Shown: piece by piece, positions 35,601 to 47,550 of the stretch | Position numbering within the stretch: position 1 is the stretch's first letter | Layout: every line of letters starts with the position of its first letter | NCBI GenBank assembly: GCA_022496205.1 | Contig: WTXD01000033.1 | Coordinates: 186,001 to 250,000 of the forward strand | Length of the DNA: 64,000 nucleotides | Direction: 5' to 3' | DNA from: Gloeopeniophorella convolvens | Lineage: Eukaryota > Basidiomycota > Agaricomycetes > Russulales | The notes under the pieces: generated by a model | What the model was told of the DNA's origin: nothing | What the model saw: the letters and a program-made list of their open reading frames with translations, nothing else | The model's database searches: none | Translations under genes and position numbers: made by a program

Positions 35601-38502
35601 ATCATTCCGCGACTTTCTCACTATGGAGGACAGGGCTGGGATGTTTTGGGTGGACCCCGCAGCTTCACATCGACAGATGACGTACTGCTGCCTCGGCCTG
35701 TTGATCGACGAAGTCCACTTCAACATGTGCAACCTTTTGTCGTCATATCAAAAGAACTCGGATGTTCCTGACATTCACTCCCTCGTTTCCCGCTACATCT
35801 TCCGCGCCCTATCCTACGCCAGTCGCTTCTGGGATGACCACTTGCGACACGTGCCATTTCATACCGATTTGGTCGAGAAACTTCAGGCGCTGTTACTGAA
35901 GAAGTTCCCATTCTGGCTCGAGTCCCTCAGCCTCCTCGGCTATATCGACCTTGCTCTGCAAGCATTATCCTCGTTGAAAGAGTGGTTACCCGAGGAGCAG
36001 AGTGTAAGCGCCTAGAGGCTCCCATATCTTTTACCTTGCTCCAGTTCTCACAACGAGCGCTTCTGACAGAACCCCAATGTGGAAGTACGCTCGCTGTCGG
36101 CATTCGTCGATGACGCAACTGCATTCGTGCGGTACTTCGCCATGCCCATGTCCCAGAGCGCCCCACACATCTACCTATCTGCGCTCCCATTCTCCCCAGC
36201 ATCTTCACTCGTGTTCAAGCACTATCGCGAGATGTTCCCGAACACGATGATGCTAGAACGGGGGAGGCTATCTCACTGGCCAGCGCAGGAGACGGCCATC
36301 AGCGTTGGCGCGATGTGCCTTTCTGTCGCGTTCTCGCCGGACGGTACACGCATTGCTTCGGGCCTGGCGGACGGTACAATCCACATGTTCAGCTCCTTGA
36401 CCGGCCAGGAGATCCGAGGGCCGTTCATCGGACACGAGGATTGGGTCATATCTGTCGTATTCTCCCAGCCTGATGGCCGACAAATCATCTCCGGGTCGGG
36501 TGATGGTACGATCCGGGTGTGGAACATTGCGACAGGGGAGGCAGTCTCAGAGCTATCCACGGGGCACACGGATTGGGTCAACTCTGTCGCACTCTCACCG
36601 GATGGTCGACATGTCGCCTCGGGTTCGCATGACCGAACAATCCGCGTCTCAGATGTCTCCACTGGGCAGATGGTCATGGCGCCGTTCAAGGGTCACACAG
36701 GCCCCGTCAGGTCTGTCGCATTCTCTCCGGATGGTTTCAACGTCGTTTCGGGCTCGGATGACAAGACCATCCGTGTATGGAGTAAAACAACAGGAGAGCC
36801 AGTCGTAGGGCCCCTCGAAGGGCACACTGACACCGTCAACTCCGTCGCTTTCTCCCCAGATGGACAATACATCGTCTCTGGCTCAGACGATGGCACGATC
36901 CGCATCTGGGATGCGACAACAGGGCGCTTGGTCGTGGAGCCATTCGAGAGACAAAACCCTATTCAGTCTGTCTTTGTCTCTCAGGACAACCGATACATTC
37001 TCTCATGTTCATTGGAGTCAACAATCTTCGTCTGGGATGCCGCGACCGGATCGCTTGTTGTGGAGCCACTCACTGGACATGGGAGTTCCGTCAGATCGAT
37101 TGCGCTCTCGTCGGATGGTCGACACGTCGTATCAGGTTCGGATGACAAGACGGTGCGCATCTGGGACATGTTCGCCGCGCTGCCAGCCGATCCCTCGATG
37201 CAGGGACCGGTGGAGCGGGACCTCAACATCCCACTTCCGCCCAAAGATAGTCAACGCGTCACCCCGGGTTTGGAGAGCCGCACAGTCAGCACTTTAGGTA
37301 CTGCCGAGGCACAGGCGGAGTCTAGCCCACACGCAGGGCACACGGACCGGGTTTGGTCAGTCGCATTCTCACCGGACGGCCAACTGGTCGTTTCAGGCTC
37401 AGCGGATAGCACGGTCCGCATATGGGACGCTGCGGCGGGGAAAGCAGTAGGAGAGCCACTCACGGGACATACAGATGAAGTCGACTATGTCGTTTTCTCT
37501 CCGGACAGCCAGCGCGTTGCTTCCGGCTCGGCTGATCGGACAATCCGTGTCTGGGATGTCACGACAGGCCAGGTAGTTGTTGGGCCACTCGAAGGACATC
37601 AAGACGAGGTCGTATCTGTCGCGTTCTCCCCCGACGGCCAACGAATCGCCTCGGGCTCTCATGACAAGACGATCTGCATCTGGGATGCCACGACGGGAAA
37701 GGCAGTAGCCAAGCCATTCACGGGTCACACAGATGCGATCAGGTCCATCGCGTTCTCGCCGAATGGACAATCTATCGCCTCAGGGTCGTCCGATCATACG
37801 ATCCGTGTGTGGGACGCCATGACAGGTCAGGCAATCGGCAGACCATTCACGGGACACACGGAGGAGGTCTGGTCTGTCACATTCTCTCCCAATGGCCGAT
37901 ACATTGCCTCAGCCTCGGACGATCAATCTATCCGCATCTGGGATGCCGCAACAGGACAGGCAACTGCAGATCCTTTCCAGAGAGCCGAAGGTTATCCTTT
38001 ATCTGTTTCATTCTCCCCGAACAGTCTCCATATCGTCTCGGGCTGGGATGACGGTGCAATTATCATCCTGAACGCCAGAACAATGCGCGCAGTCTCTGAC
38101 CCGCTCATAGGACACGTAGGCGCGGCCGTGTCTGTCGCTTACTCTCCCGATGGTCGACAAATTATCTCGGGCTCATACGACACCTCGGTTCGGTTGTGGA
38201 CCACACCAGCGACCAACGTATCCACGGCAGGTGCTCCGAGTACGGACAGTTCCCGCGCCAGCCACCACAACCGCGGTACCCCAGTTCTTGCAGACTTTCG
38301 GACGGATAAAGGGTTCGTTGTTGACAATGATGGGTGGATTCGAGGCTCCAGTGGTGAGCTCGTAGTCTGGATCCCTGAACCACACCGGGCTAGCCTTCCC
38401 CGGCCGAATAATGTGTGGGTCAGGGCGAAGAACGAGACGGTCTTGGATAGTAGACGTTTTGTACATGGGTCGGGTTGGGCGACGTGTTACAAAACCGACT
38501 AG
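32642..38502 (+). CDS. NLR3: C2-NACHT-WD40 NOD-like receptor with altered Walker A
   Basis: Third paralog. Exon 1 MASGRLALAP is at 32642-32670. C2-like exons start at 32886 (IHADGLPITG), about 33110 (SSRLTLRLF) and 33292 (DFHLSPVN). Helical exons at about 33500-33720 and 33870-34097 precede another at about 34160-34399. Intron 34400-34453 is homologous to the 54-bp NLR2 intron but contains a TGA. The NACHT exon runs to about 36003 and reads GQAGTGKPS at 34612-34638: the residue after the P-loop lysine is Pro (CCA, 34633-34635) instead of Ser. Walker B VVIDALDEA (near 34920) and ILITSRPE (near 35020) are normal. The WD40 exon (to 38502) has fourteen repeats in two groups of seven and the common C-terminal cap. 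The rest of the frame is open, so the gene is expressed-looking but may have reduced nucleotide binding. Confidence 0.92.
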
Positions 38503-39765
38503 TGCGTTGCATCGTTGATAGGTGCCTTCGTTGATACTGCACCGCGGTGTACGATACTTTTGCTCATATTGCGGATTCGTCCAGAACTGATTACTTAAAT
38601 CATGTTTAGGGTTCAGAAGTTCGGGTCCTTACCAAATTTTGTGTCGCAAATATGTCGACTGAGCTCATGGATCGAAAATTATATGGAACATACACATTCA
38701 GTAGTGCGGAGACCTCGCGCGCACGCCCTCGCTCGTGCGAGATATTTGCTGGTTCCACGGACAGCGCAGTCTCCTAAGTTGGACGGGGAGTGAGGGCTGC
38801 TTCGGCGACTTGGTCGATTGGGGTCGCATCTGACTCACAGAGTTATTTTCGCTACCTCACCAATAGCCCGTCCACGTATTGAGGTCGATACATGCGCTCG
38901 CCAGAGTCAAGCCTCCATGACTGCTCCATGATGTGCAGCAGCCGAGGCCGCACCAGGGCAGCGAAGCGGGGGGTTTGTGGGATGCCTAGATGACAAAAGC
39001 GCACCGGCATCCTCTGGGGGAAGTCGAGCAGGACGGGAAAAGAGATAGTGCTGACCAAGCTGAGCTCTGACTCGCGCGGAAACGCTTTCCACCGCATGAT
39101 GCTGAAATATTACAGGAAAGATTGTTCACATTGCCTACTAGCGTTGGTTAGCCTCGGCGAATCGAATGAAACCGGATAGACTCACGATTATAGTTGTCGA
39201 GCAATCCATGGAACTGGTGCTTTGATGAATATTGAGAGCAGTGCTATCGGATGTTGCCAGCGGAAGGGGGTCGACGGAAGCTGCTGGTTGGAAGTAAGTT
39301 GGAAGGCACGTGAAAAATTGGCCATGTGCATGGCACGAAGACCAAAGATGTCGATGAGTTCGAGCACCCCCGACGTTACGCAAGTGGACGGGGTCACCCG
39401 GGATGCTGTTCCTCGCTGCCAGTGCGCACTTGGCTGCGCGGGTGCGGAGGTGCCAGCAATCGGGGGTTGCGGTCGAGCCATGCGGCCAACATGCGGCGTC
39501 CGTTGGCACCATGGAACCACACGGCAATTCAAATGGCCGCTGACAGGCGCTTGGGGCCGGTCTCGGCCTGTCTCAGCCGGGTCCGCCGCATCTAAACACA
39601 GCGTGCACGTGGCAGTCACTGGCATGCACCACGGTCCTACATACTTGCTTTGATGACATTTTCCTCTTTCTTGTTTCTATCAGGCCTCCGTTTATCAGCA
39701 AAACGGATATCCTCTAACCGTGAGACTGAAGGCAAAAGGCGAGTGAGACAGAAGGACACCCGGCG
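38503..39765. other. NLR3 3' flank and intergenic DNA
   Basis: Begins with the conserved post-NLR block (tgtacgata near 38548, CATATTGCGGATTCGT near 38567). After that no supported gene was found on either strand. Open frames at 39188-39653 on both strands overlap each other and look like GC-driven shadows. Confidence 0.5.
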
Positions 39766-41465
39766 ATGCAGTTCAGAACAGCGATGGTGGGCGTAGGGTG
39801 CGTCGCTGTCGCCATCTTAGTCTTGTGTGGGTACTCAGCACCTTTTTATCTTAGAGTTCACCTTTCCCAAGTAGTTAGGGAAATAAATACTCTACCTCCA
39901 GAGACCCTCTCTCAGATATTTCTCATTGCCACCGAACTCGATCCACCGTTTGTGACCACATCCGTGCGAAATGATATCAAGACTTGGCGTCTAGGTTGGA
40001 TTTCGGTCACACACGTTTGCCATCGTTGGCGGCAGGTAAGAAAGTTAATGTGGGTAATCTCTCACGTCTGCTGACCGGCGGACAGATCGCTCTTAATCAC
40101 GCCGCTCTGTGGTCCCGTCTCAGTTTCTCCATACCACACATCGCTCTCAACGAAATGTTCGTCCGGTCGAAGGACGCTCCCTTGGATCTCTCTGCACAAG
40201 AACCTCACCTCGTGCGCTTCTCAAGAAGAATGGGTCTCACCTCATTGCTCTCTTTTCTCGAGCCTAAACATGTTCCGCGTGTTCGATCGCTTCAACTCAG
40301 AGCAAACATCCGCTCGCATACCTCACCTTGCTCCATCCTTGACATGTTCTCTGAACCTGCACCACTCTTGGAAGTCGTCTTTGCGTATGCCCAAGACCAA
40401 CCAAATCCTGAGGTTGGCACGTCGTTCACTCTGAACCAGCCACGTCTCCGAGAATTGCACCTGGAAAACGTATTCATCACGTCCTGGGCCGGTCCTCAAC
40501 TCCCTCGTCTCGTCAACCTCTCCGTGAAATTCATTGTCCCACCATACCCTTCCCAACACCTTCCTACCATGAAAGATATTCTAGAGGTATTGCGCAGCGC
40601 TCCTCCGCTAAAGCGTATCGCGTTCCGCGGTGTACCTGCCAGAGCGGCTGGGCTACCAGATTATGGAACCCTGGACATTGACCCAGTGCCGCTGTCCGGT
40701 CTCGAGACGATGGTTTTGTCCGGCTGCAGGGGAGCCGATAGCCTGCGCTTGTCCTCCCTCCTCCAGCTTCCGCCCTCTGCCAATGTGCAAGTCACGTCTG
40801 ATAGTGGACGGCCTCTCCGAACGCAGCTGCGCCTTCTCTCCCTGCGGGAACACGAATTCGGCCCAATGCGCCGGTTTGTGCTGAACATGTCCACATCGCG
40901 GTTCATCCTCGAGTTCAGGCAGCAAGAGCAACTTTGTGTTCTTCCATCGACTCCATTTGTCTTGAAGGTCACAGAGGTCTATACTCCAGACTCCGGAGAT
41001 ACCATGGGTCTTGTAGGCACAATGCAAATCTTCGCGTCATCACTGTCGCTGCAGGGCCTCCGTTACATACAGATCCATTGCATACAGCCAGTCCCGCATA
41101 GTGCCTGGACAACGTTCTTTGGTACGGCACTGGGCGTCGAGGAAGTGAGCGTCATAGGGACCGGCTCAGTGGACGCCCTACTCCTGGAGCTTGCACAGTA
41201 CACCCCCGAAGGCAACCCAGTTGTGTTCCCCGCCCTGAAAACAATTGGTATCACAGGGGCTCCGTTGGACGAGCAGACGGAAACCGCGTCAGGGCCGCCT
41301 GCTCTGCGCGGCGAAGTCTTCTTTCGAGCGGTTGAGGAGCGGCGCGACCGCGGGCGCGCGCTCGAGCTGTACAAGGTGCGCTTATGGCCGCCCCCCTTCT
41401 GGACACAGAAAGCGACATCACTGGGGCTACGCATCGAGGCGCAGCATGTGAAGGGCTCCGGCTGA
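39766..41465 (+). CDS. F-box protein with leucine-rich C-terminal region
   Basis: Predicted substrate-binding subunit of an SCF (Skp1-Cullin-F-box) ubiquitin ligase. Three exons give about 530 residues: 39766-39797, 39855-40035 and 40086-41465. The F-box core is LPPETLSQIFLIATELDPP near 39893-39949, followed by LGWISVTHVCHRWRQ, the usual end of this fungal F-box subtype, and after the intron IALNHAALWSRL. The remainder has irregular leucine-rich segments with repeated LR-x-L and L-x-x-L-V-x-L patterns. Intron 1 (57 bp, GTGCGT donor) is supported by the same donor position in the paralog at 59777. Reading through it stays open and would add a hydrophobic segment, so an alternative longer start is possible. 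No lesion was found; this is the apparently intact member of a local family with a pseudogene at 59.8-61.4 kb and a relic at 42.0-42.3 kb. Confidence 0.82.
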
Positions 41466-41576
41466 AATGTAGTGTCTTGCTCGCCCAAGGCGAAGCGACA
41501 GGTGAAGTCGGTATTTGTACATATTTTCCACAATGATACTTGGTTTTCAACGATTGCGAAGGGTCTAAAAGCGATC

Positions 41577-41591
41577 GGGGGGGGGGGGGGG
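41577..41591 (+). repeat. G15 homopolymer
   Basis: Fifteen consecutive G about 110 bases after the F-box stop codon. A candidate for assembly or length error. Confidence 0.9.
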
Positions 41592-41999
41592 TTGGGTAAC
41601 GGGGTACTTGCAACATATTTATGACGCGAGTGAAATTAGATGGAACGCGAGTGATCACAGCTGGGGCACAACGTCGTGGTTTGAGGCAGAGCACTAGCCA
41701 GAGTCCACGGGCAGTGATGATGTTCGGCAAGTGCCGACGAGCTCGGCCTGGGGCCGCTGGCATCTGCCGGCATGCGCTGGCACTCTGTTCTGCACAGTTG
41801 CCAGGAGGTACACCAGATCCTGCCGCTCCACCCTAGTGACATTCTCTAGCTGTCTTTCCCATCGAATCTCACTTCCTGCGCGCACTTGAGGATGTCGATA
41901 CTCCGCCGAAAGCAGATGAGTCAGACCGCTTGGTGTAGCGTGCGTCGTCCTACATCATACATGGGCCGCCTTGCCTTCGGGGACTCCGACTTTTACCAT

Positions 42000-42290
42000 T
42001 GTCACTAAACCAGGTCTATTACATATACTCGCGCCTCTGCAGACGACTTTTCGTATCGTTGGATTTTCGCTCAACATACCCGCCATCGATGGGGACAGAC
42101 GAGCATCACAATAGTCTCTTGCGTCTGCTTACCGGCGGATAGGCTGCCTTTACTGTGAGCCTGTGCCACTCTGTGGTACCGGCTCGACTTCAGTACGTGG
42201 AAAACCATTCCCCACAACATCACCGTCGGTTCAAGTGGATGCACCTTTAGATTTCATTGCAAACGAACAGGGTTTCACGAACTTACCGGG
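42000..42290 (+). pseudogene. Relic of the F-box/leucine-rich family
   Basis: Around 42058-42160 the order of blocks mirrors 40009-40120 of the intact gene: a GTTGGATTT block, a CGCCATCG...GGGGACAG block for the W-R-Q end, CTGCTTACCGGCGGATAG for the intron 3' end, then a CTCTGTGGTACCGGCTC block for A-L-W-S-R-L. No continuous frame remains and the leucine-rich part is missing. Confidence 0.5.
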
Positions 42291-42297
42291 AGGCCGC

Positions 42298-44338
42298 TCA
42301 GCCGATGCAATCCCACGTATCTTCGGCGCTACAGTAGTCAAATAACAAGTATATAGTCCTTGGCGTCGTCTTCCCATCGCTGATGCACTTTGTTGTCAAT
42401 ACGGTGGTGCCCCAGCTAGTAATATAGGAGCGCACCGTTTGTACATTCAGTGCATCGCCACATAGCATGAATGCTATGAACGGGGCCTCCCGATACGGAG
42501 TCTCAGGTAGAGGCACCTCGTGCACCGAGTATTCTAATTCTTCAGTGTCCGTGCTTGTCGTACCGTGTGAATTGGCGTGTCGGGCGCGTCCGGGGTGGTA
42601 GTCGAAGACGGGCAAATAAGGCTTTCCGCTGCGGATGGTCATTTGACATAGGACTCAACGCGCTCATTCCCGCGATTGTGGACTCGGAATGGAGTGCAGA
42701 AATCATTGTCGCGCCCAAATCATAGAAGTGCGCGATACCGGGGCTCCACTGTATCCAAGGAACAGAGATGCAGCGACATCCACTGTCCCTTTGCGTACCT
42801 GCGATAAAGGAGAGAAGTGCTTTCGTGCGAATATGCACCCTTGAAAATCTCTGTGTAGAGTCTCTGTGGGTGACGCATATGTCCAAGCCAAAGGGCCGAT
42901 CGTGAGGATCTGGATGAAAGCCCGGAAATTTGCTTGCGGACGTCGGAGGTGGACCGTGGTGGGGTCGAGTCGTAATAGCATTTGATAGTCAGGGGGCGTG
43001 GCATATCAGTGCGAAGTTTCTGCATGCTCCAGATTGATCGGAATGCATAGGCCATGTGTGCATGTCATGGAAGATTCATATGTCTCCCTTGGCTTGTAGT
43101 TGAGCTTGAGTTTATACACGAGAACCTCGGTGACTACCGTTCCCAGGACCCTGCGTGGGCGACGATTTTGCATCATCGCGTAGTTCTCATCGAGGAACTT
43201 GAAGGAGTGCCTTTCGGTAAGAGCCGGTATGACCTGTTCGAAGGATCAGTTATGCAGAAAGCGTCCTGAAATTGTTGCAACATACAGCATCAAGGACTAT
43301 TTCCCCAGTTTGCCAGTTCCACACCGTCGTGAAGATTCGGTTCAGCACAGAGATTGTGCTTAAAGCAAAATAGCGTCCGCATATATCGAACAGGTCTTGC
43401 GACGACCAGTTTTGCTGGTTCTGGTCCTTTGGCAACTTGCAGAGTCTGCCGAGTGGAGGCGCTAATCTGTGACGCTTTCCTGTAGATAGGCTCCTAGCAT
43501 AAAACCGACCCGAGCCATCACCATCACTGTGAAGTGCTCAGGCACGACATGTTGGAGTTACAAGTCGCGCTCCGTTCAGTCTTCCGGGCCGGGCCGCTTT
43601 CCCGGATCCTCTCTCCCTGCCTCCGCTACTCCCAGTTCCGTCTCGTTTGACCTTATTCTTCCTAGCTCTCGCATGCAAAAATCAATCCCAGCATCCGCCT
43701 CCACTGTATGACGATGCGCAGCAAAACTACGCAACTGTTGACGAAGAAATGACGGGCGCGTCGTCACTTTATGTACGTTTCTGTTGTGTCCGGCCGTTCG
43801 AGCTCCAGCTCCCGAAACTGCCTGTGATTGCTCCCATGTAAATACTGTACAATACTCCTATCAGCTTGTAGTATAAATTGTAGTATGTACCGGCTACGAA
43901 TATCAGCGTTTCTACACTTCGCGTTGCCCCTCCTCCTTCTGCTCTCTTCATTCGCTCTCTTTCACTCGACTTCGCTTCGCGCCGCTGCGCGCCTTCGTTT
44001 CGGACCTCCAACTCGCATCACGACATTCAGAGCAAAGCCCACAATACAAACTCACAAGCCGAACCCCTTCCCAGCAACCACCAGGTCCTGGGTGGCATCC
44101 ACACAGATCCATCCGCCATCAAACTTGAACGACAGCTTCCACTACCGTCCTTCTACTCCGCGCGAAGGAGAGGGCATCTGGTACACAAGAAGAGTGTTGG
44201 CTTCGCCGCAGTACGAGACAATCAGACTGCCGGACACGATCCTATTGATCGGGTGGTCTATGGGCGGAATGGGGATGTCGGGGGCGGACCAGGCTCCGCT
44301 GAGCCAAGCCTTTCGGTACTTCTGAAGCATCGTGAAGC
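42298..44338 (-). pseudogene. F-box family 2, broken copy, 3' part
   Basis: Continuation of the gene whose start lies at 54253-54546; a LINE separates the two. Minus-strand exon 2 resumes at 44338 (QKYRKAWLSG...) and ends near 44056. Exon 3 (SLSTG...VWNWQTGEIVLDA) is at about 43330-43535, and exon 4 begins near 43235 (HSFKFLDENYAMMQ). The remaining blocks HIRTKALLSFIAGTQ (near 42790-42835) and VFDYHPGRARH to LCGDALNVQT (42430-42630) match the intact paralog at 55195-56908. The latter part is spread over different frames. The intron between exons 2 and 3 is about 520 bp against 58 bp in the paralog, so about 460 bp of other DNA sits there. Dead because of the LINE, the frameshifts and probable decay. 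Confidence 0.75.
44325..44338 (+). repeat. LINE target-site duplication, left copy
   Basis: AAGCATCGTGAAGC here and at 54253-54266 flank the LINE. Removing the insert and one copy rejoins the F-box exon in frame (W-E-R-F-T-M-L then Q-K-Y-R-K-A-W), matching the order in the intact paralog. Confidence 0.9.
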
Positions 44339-44434
44339 AGCTTCTTTTCTTTGTACCACCATCACTATAGGGAAACCGCCTGGCGTCCTCGCGACCCCTA
44401 CAGTTGATTGTCGTTCTAGAGTATCCTACATCCA

Positions 44435-47400
44435 ATGTCATCCCTTCCCGGCGACCCTCCGGGGCCTCAGATTGACCCACCGGGGTCTACTTATGAGCCG
44501 TCCAGCCAGCCCACGCAGGACGGCTGCTCAGCACTTCAAATCTGGGCAACCAACAACAATTCCGAATCAGCCATCGTCGCTGTGGCCCCCGAACTTGTCA
44601 ATCGCTACGGCTTCGCTCGAGGAGTCCTCCCCACGGATCCTGACTCCGCGCACATCGACGAAGTCAGAGGCGACTCTGTCGCCGGAATCTATCAAGCAGA
44701 CACCGTCAACGAAATTGCCATTCAGTTTGCGCAACAAGCCAAACACCCCGCCGCCCCGCCCCCACAAGGCTGGTGGGACTCTGGCGACTCTGATCCCAGC
44801 GACCACATCGAGTGGGCAAATCATAACGCCACGTCTACGGATATCCTCGAAACCATCAGCTCCATCGCCAAAGGGGCAGCCCTTGGCCTCGCGTCAACCA
44901 CGCCCCCCTCGGACTCTGGCATTATTGACAACGCACGTCAGGAAGTCGCGAGGCTTGCGGCTATCCTCGGCCCGTACCCGGCCCGACTCGTCGTATGCGA
45001 CACCTGCGCCAGCGCAGACCATGACGACACCATTACCGACAAGGACTTCGCGTCCATCCTCGTCTCTACCATCCCAGAACGCCAGAACATTCGAGAGCAA
45101 CTCCTCGAGCTATACAAGTCCAAGCTGACCAAAGAATACAACGACAAGTATCCGGCAATGTCTGCCCAAATGCACGCGGATGCTAAGAAGGAACTTGATT
45201 TCGAGCTGGCTGACTACCGCGCTACTATGACTGCAGATGGTCAACTCAACGTCAAAGAAGAGATTGAACAGCACAATAAAGCCTACCGTGCAGAACAACT
45301 ACGCCAACGCCGCCTCGAGGTCGACCTCGACCCAACCTTTCAAGGCAACCTCGCTAACCTCGACCAGCTCGTACTCGACGAACGCCGAAACGAGATCCTC
45401 AACGACCCGCGTTTCAAGGCAACGCTCTTCCAATTCAAACAGGATGAGTACGCTGCGGCGCTACAACGAGTCCGCGACGAACTCCGCAGCTTCGTCGATG
45501 CCGAGCGCGACCGACTTATTGACTCTATTCGCTACCACGCGCTCATTGCGGCGCAACAAGCTCACCTTCATCACCCAGAGAAAGCCTTTCTGCCAGGCTC
45601 AACCAACATCAGTGCAGCACAATACGAGCAAGCGGGATCGCTGGTCAACCACCAGAATGTCGTCCCACCGGACTTCAACGCCATTCTCGACCGAGCGGTC
45701 CCACAAGACTTCAAGGTAGAGGACACCGAACAACCGAGAATCCCATCTCGCGAAGGGTCCAAAACCCCTCAAGCAGAACGACGGCCCACTACGCCATTAT
45801 CATACGTGACGTGGCCGGAGGAGACCGTACAAGCCACCAACGGCGGTCTCGCCGCGAGCATACATAACCCTTCCAGACCACCCTCACCCATACAGGTAGA
45901 CCCGCCAGCTCACTCAGAACCACCCGTCCGCGCAGCCTCGCAAGAATCAGTCGACTATGAGGCGATTCTTGACGCGACGGGTAAGAACAAACTGAAAGAG
46001 CTCAAGATGGAGGTCGAACAAACGGTCATCCCAGAGCCCAATTACTTTGACATGTCCGACGCGACCAAGCCTCCGGGCTGGCTCGCCGCCCTCAACAAAT
46101 CCATCACCGACAACTTCTCAGAGCTTAACGCTCGTCTCCAGCGCCTCGAGACTAACAACCCGCTGTTACAGAAATCCGCTGCGTCCGGCGGCGGATTCAG
46201 TCGGGTGGTCGTCTCCAACCCCGAGACGCTCACCAAATCGCAGAACGCACGCATCGACGACGTAGTTGCTTCTAACCCCCTCGACCCGAACAATAACCCA
46301 CCACCTGAGGGCGCCTTCGAGGTCTACTCAAAAGCAGTCTGGACCAAAGCAACAGGCGTCCCAGGCAGCAAGGCGGTCGCAGATGCCGAAGCCACCATGG
46401 CTTCCTTCCAGAACCAACCCGACAAGACTCGGGCGCAGCAGACCATTGACGCAGCCCGCCGAACCTTCGCTGACCCTCCCCCCACCCTCTTACGCGACAG
46501 AACGAATGGCACGGAGTAACTTACGCCAGAGCGGCGGGGAAGAACCATGCCAAGAAAGACCCCGCAGTCGCCAAAGCCTCGGTCACGCTCACCGACCAGG
46601 CCAAACCAGAGAACGCCCCGCCGACCAAAGCGAACGAACCTCTTCCCCCCACGGAAGTAGTCGTTCTCCGCCAAACGGGCGCAATGGACTCGTTCGTCAC
46701 CCATGAACGCACCTCTGAGTATAACATTTGCCAGCGTGTCCAACGTCTCCTACGCGACAATCGAGTCAACCTACCACTCGTAGCAGGACGTTGGGCGCGC
46801 AACACCAACAACTACGTGTATCGCTTCGCAGATCACGTTAACCCAGACCGCATCAAGCAGATAGCTCACTTCCTACTCGCTCCCTTCCCCGAAGGCGGGG
46901 AAGTTCTCATCCACAACGCGTGGTCTCGCGTTGCTCTGCACGGCGTCCCATGTTACCCCATCGGGGACAATGGAGATCGCGAGGGCGCCATCTATACAGA
47001 AGGCCAACTCGTCCAAGAACTCACCTACGCTAACCCCTCACTCAAAAACATGAAGTTTACTCTGACCCCACGATGGGTCAGACGCCCTAGCGAAATGCAG
47101 GGGCAATCGCTCTCTTCCATATCTTTCGCTTTCACCGACTACGACGGTGAAATAACTAAGTCCCTTTTGAAGAACAGCGAAATCTTCATGTTCGGTAAAC
47201 GCGTCAAATGCGAAAAATGGGTCACCCGCCCGACCCTCACCCAATGCAACCGGTGCTGGCAGTTCGGCCATCTCGCACCCACCTGCAGACTGTCGAAAGA
47301 CAAACACTGCTGCTATATCTGCGGCGGCAACCACCTCTCAGCCAACCACGCAACCGACTGCGTCAACAAGACCGACATCAAGCGCCACCCCCAACACGGC

Positions 47401-47550
47401 GCCTGCCAATGCGTCTTCAAATGCATCAATTGCAAACGGGCCGGTCGGACCGGTGACATCACCGACCACCACGCTCGCTCACCCGAGTGCCCACTCCGGA
47501 AGAAATATAAGATCCCTGCCATCGACTCCATCGATGAGGATCATATATGA
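44435..47550 (+). CDS. LINE ORF1, gag-like with CCHC zinc knuckles (one frameshift)
   Basis: Nucleic-acid-binding protein of the retroelement. The first part (44435-46519, about 690 residues) is charged and has heptad-like helices around 45100-45560. The frame then shifts by one base: a stop at 46517-46519 ends this frame, while the -1 frame, open from 46474 onward, continues directly (EWHGVTYARAAGKNHAKK) to 47550. A run of six C at 46478-46483 lies in the overlap, so a one-base indel or -1 slippage could explain it. The second part has zinc-knuckle motifs near 47240-47370: a C-x2-C-x4-H-x4-C set (CNRCWQFGHLAPTC) and a second starting CYICGGNHLSANH. The stop TGA overlaps the ORF2 ATG as ATGA at 47547-47550, a layout known for termination-reinitiation in some LINEs. 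Confidence 0.8.

Noticed and set aside
39188..39653. Overlapping open frames of about 145 codons on both strands
   Set aside because: Mutually antisense, no domains, no splice support.
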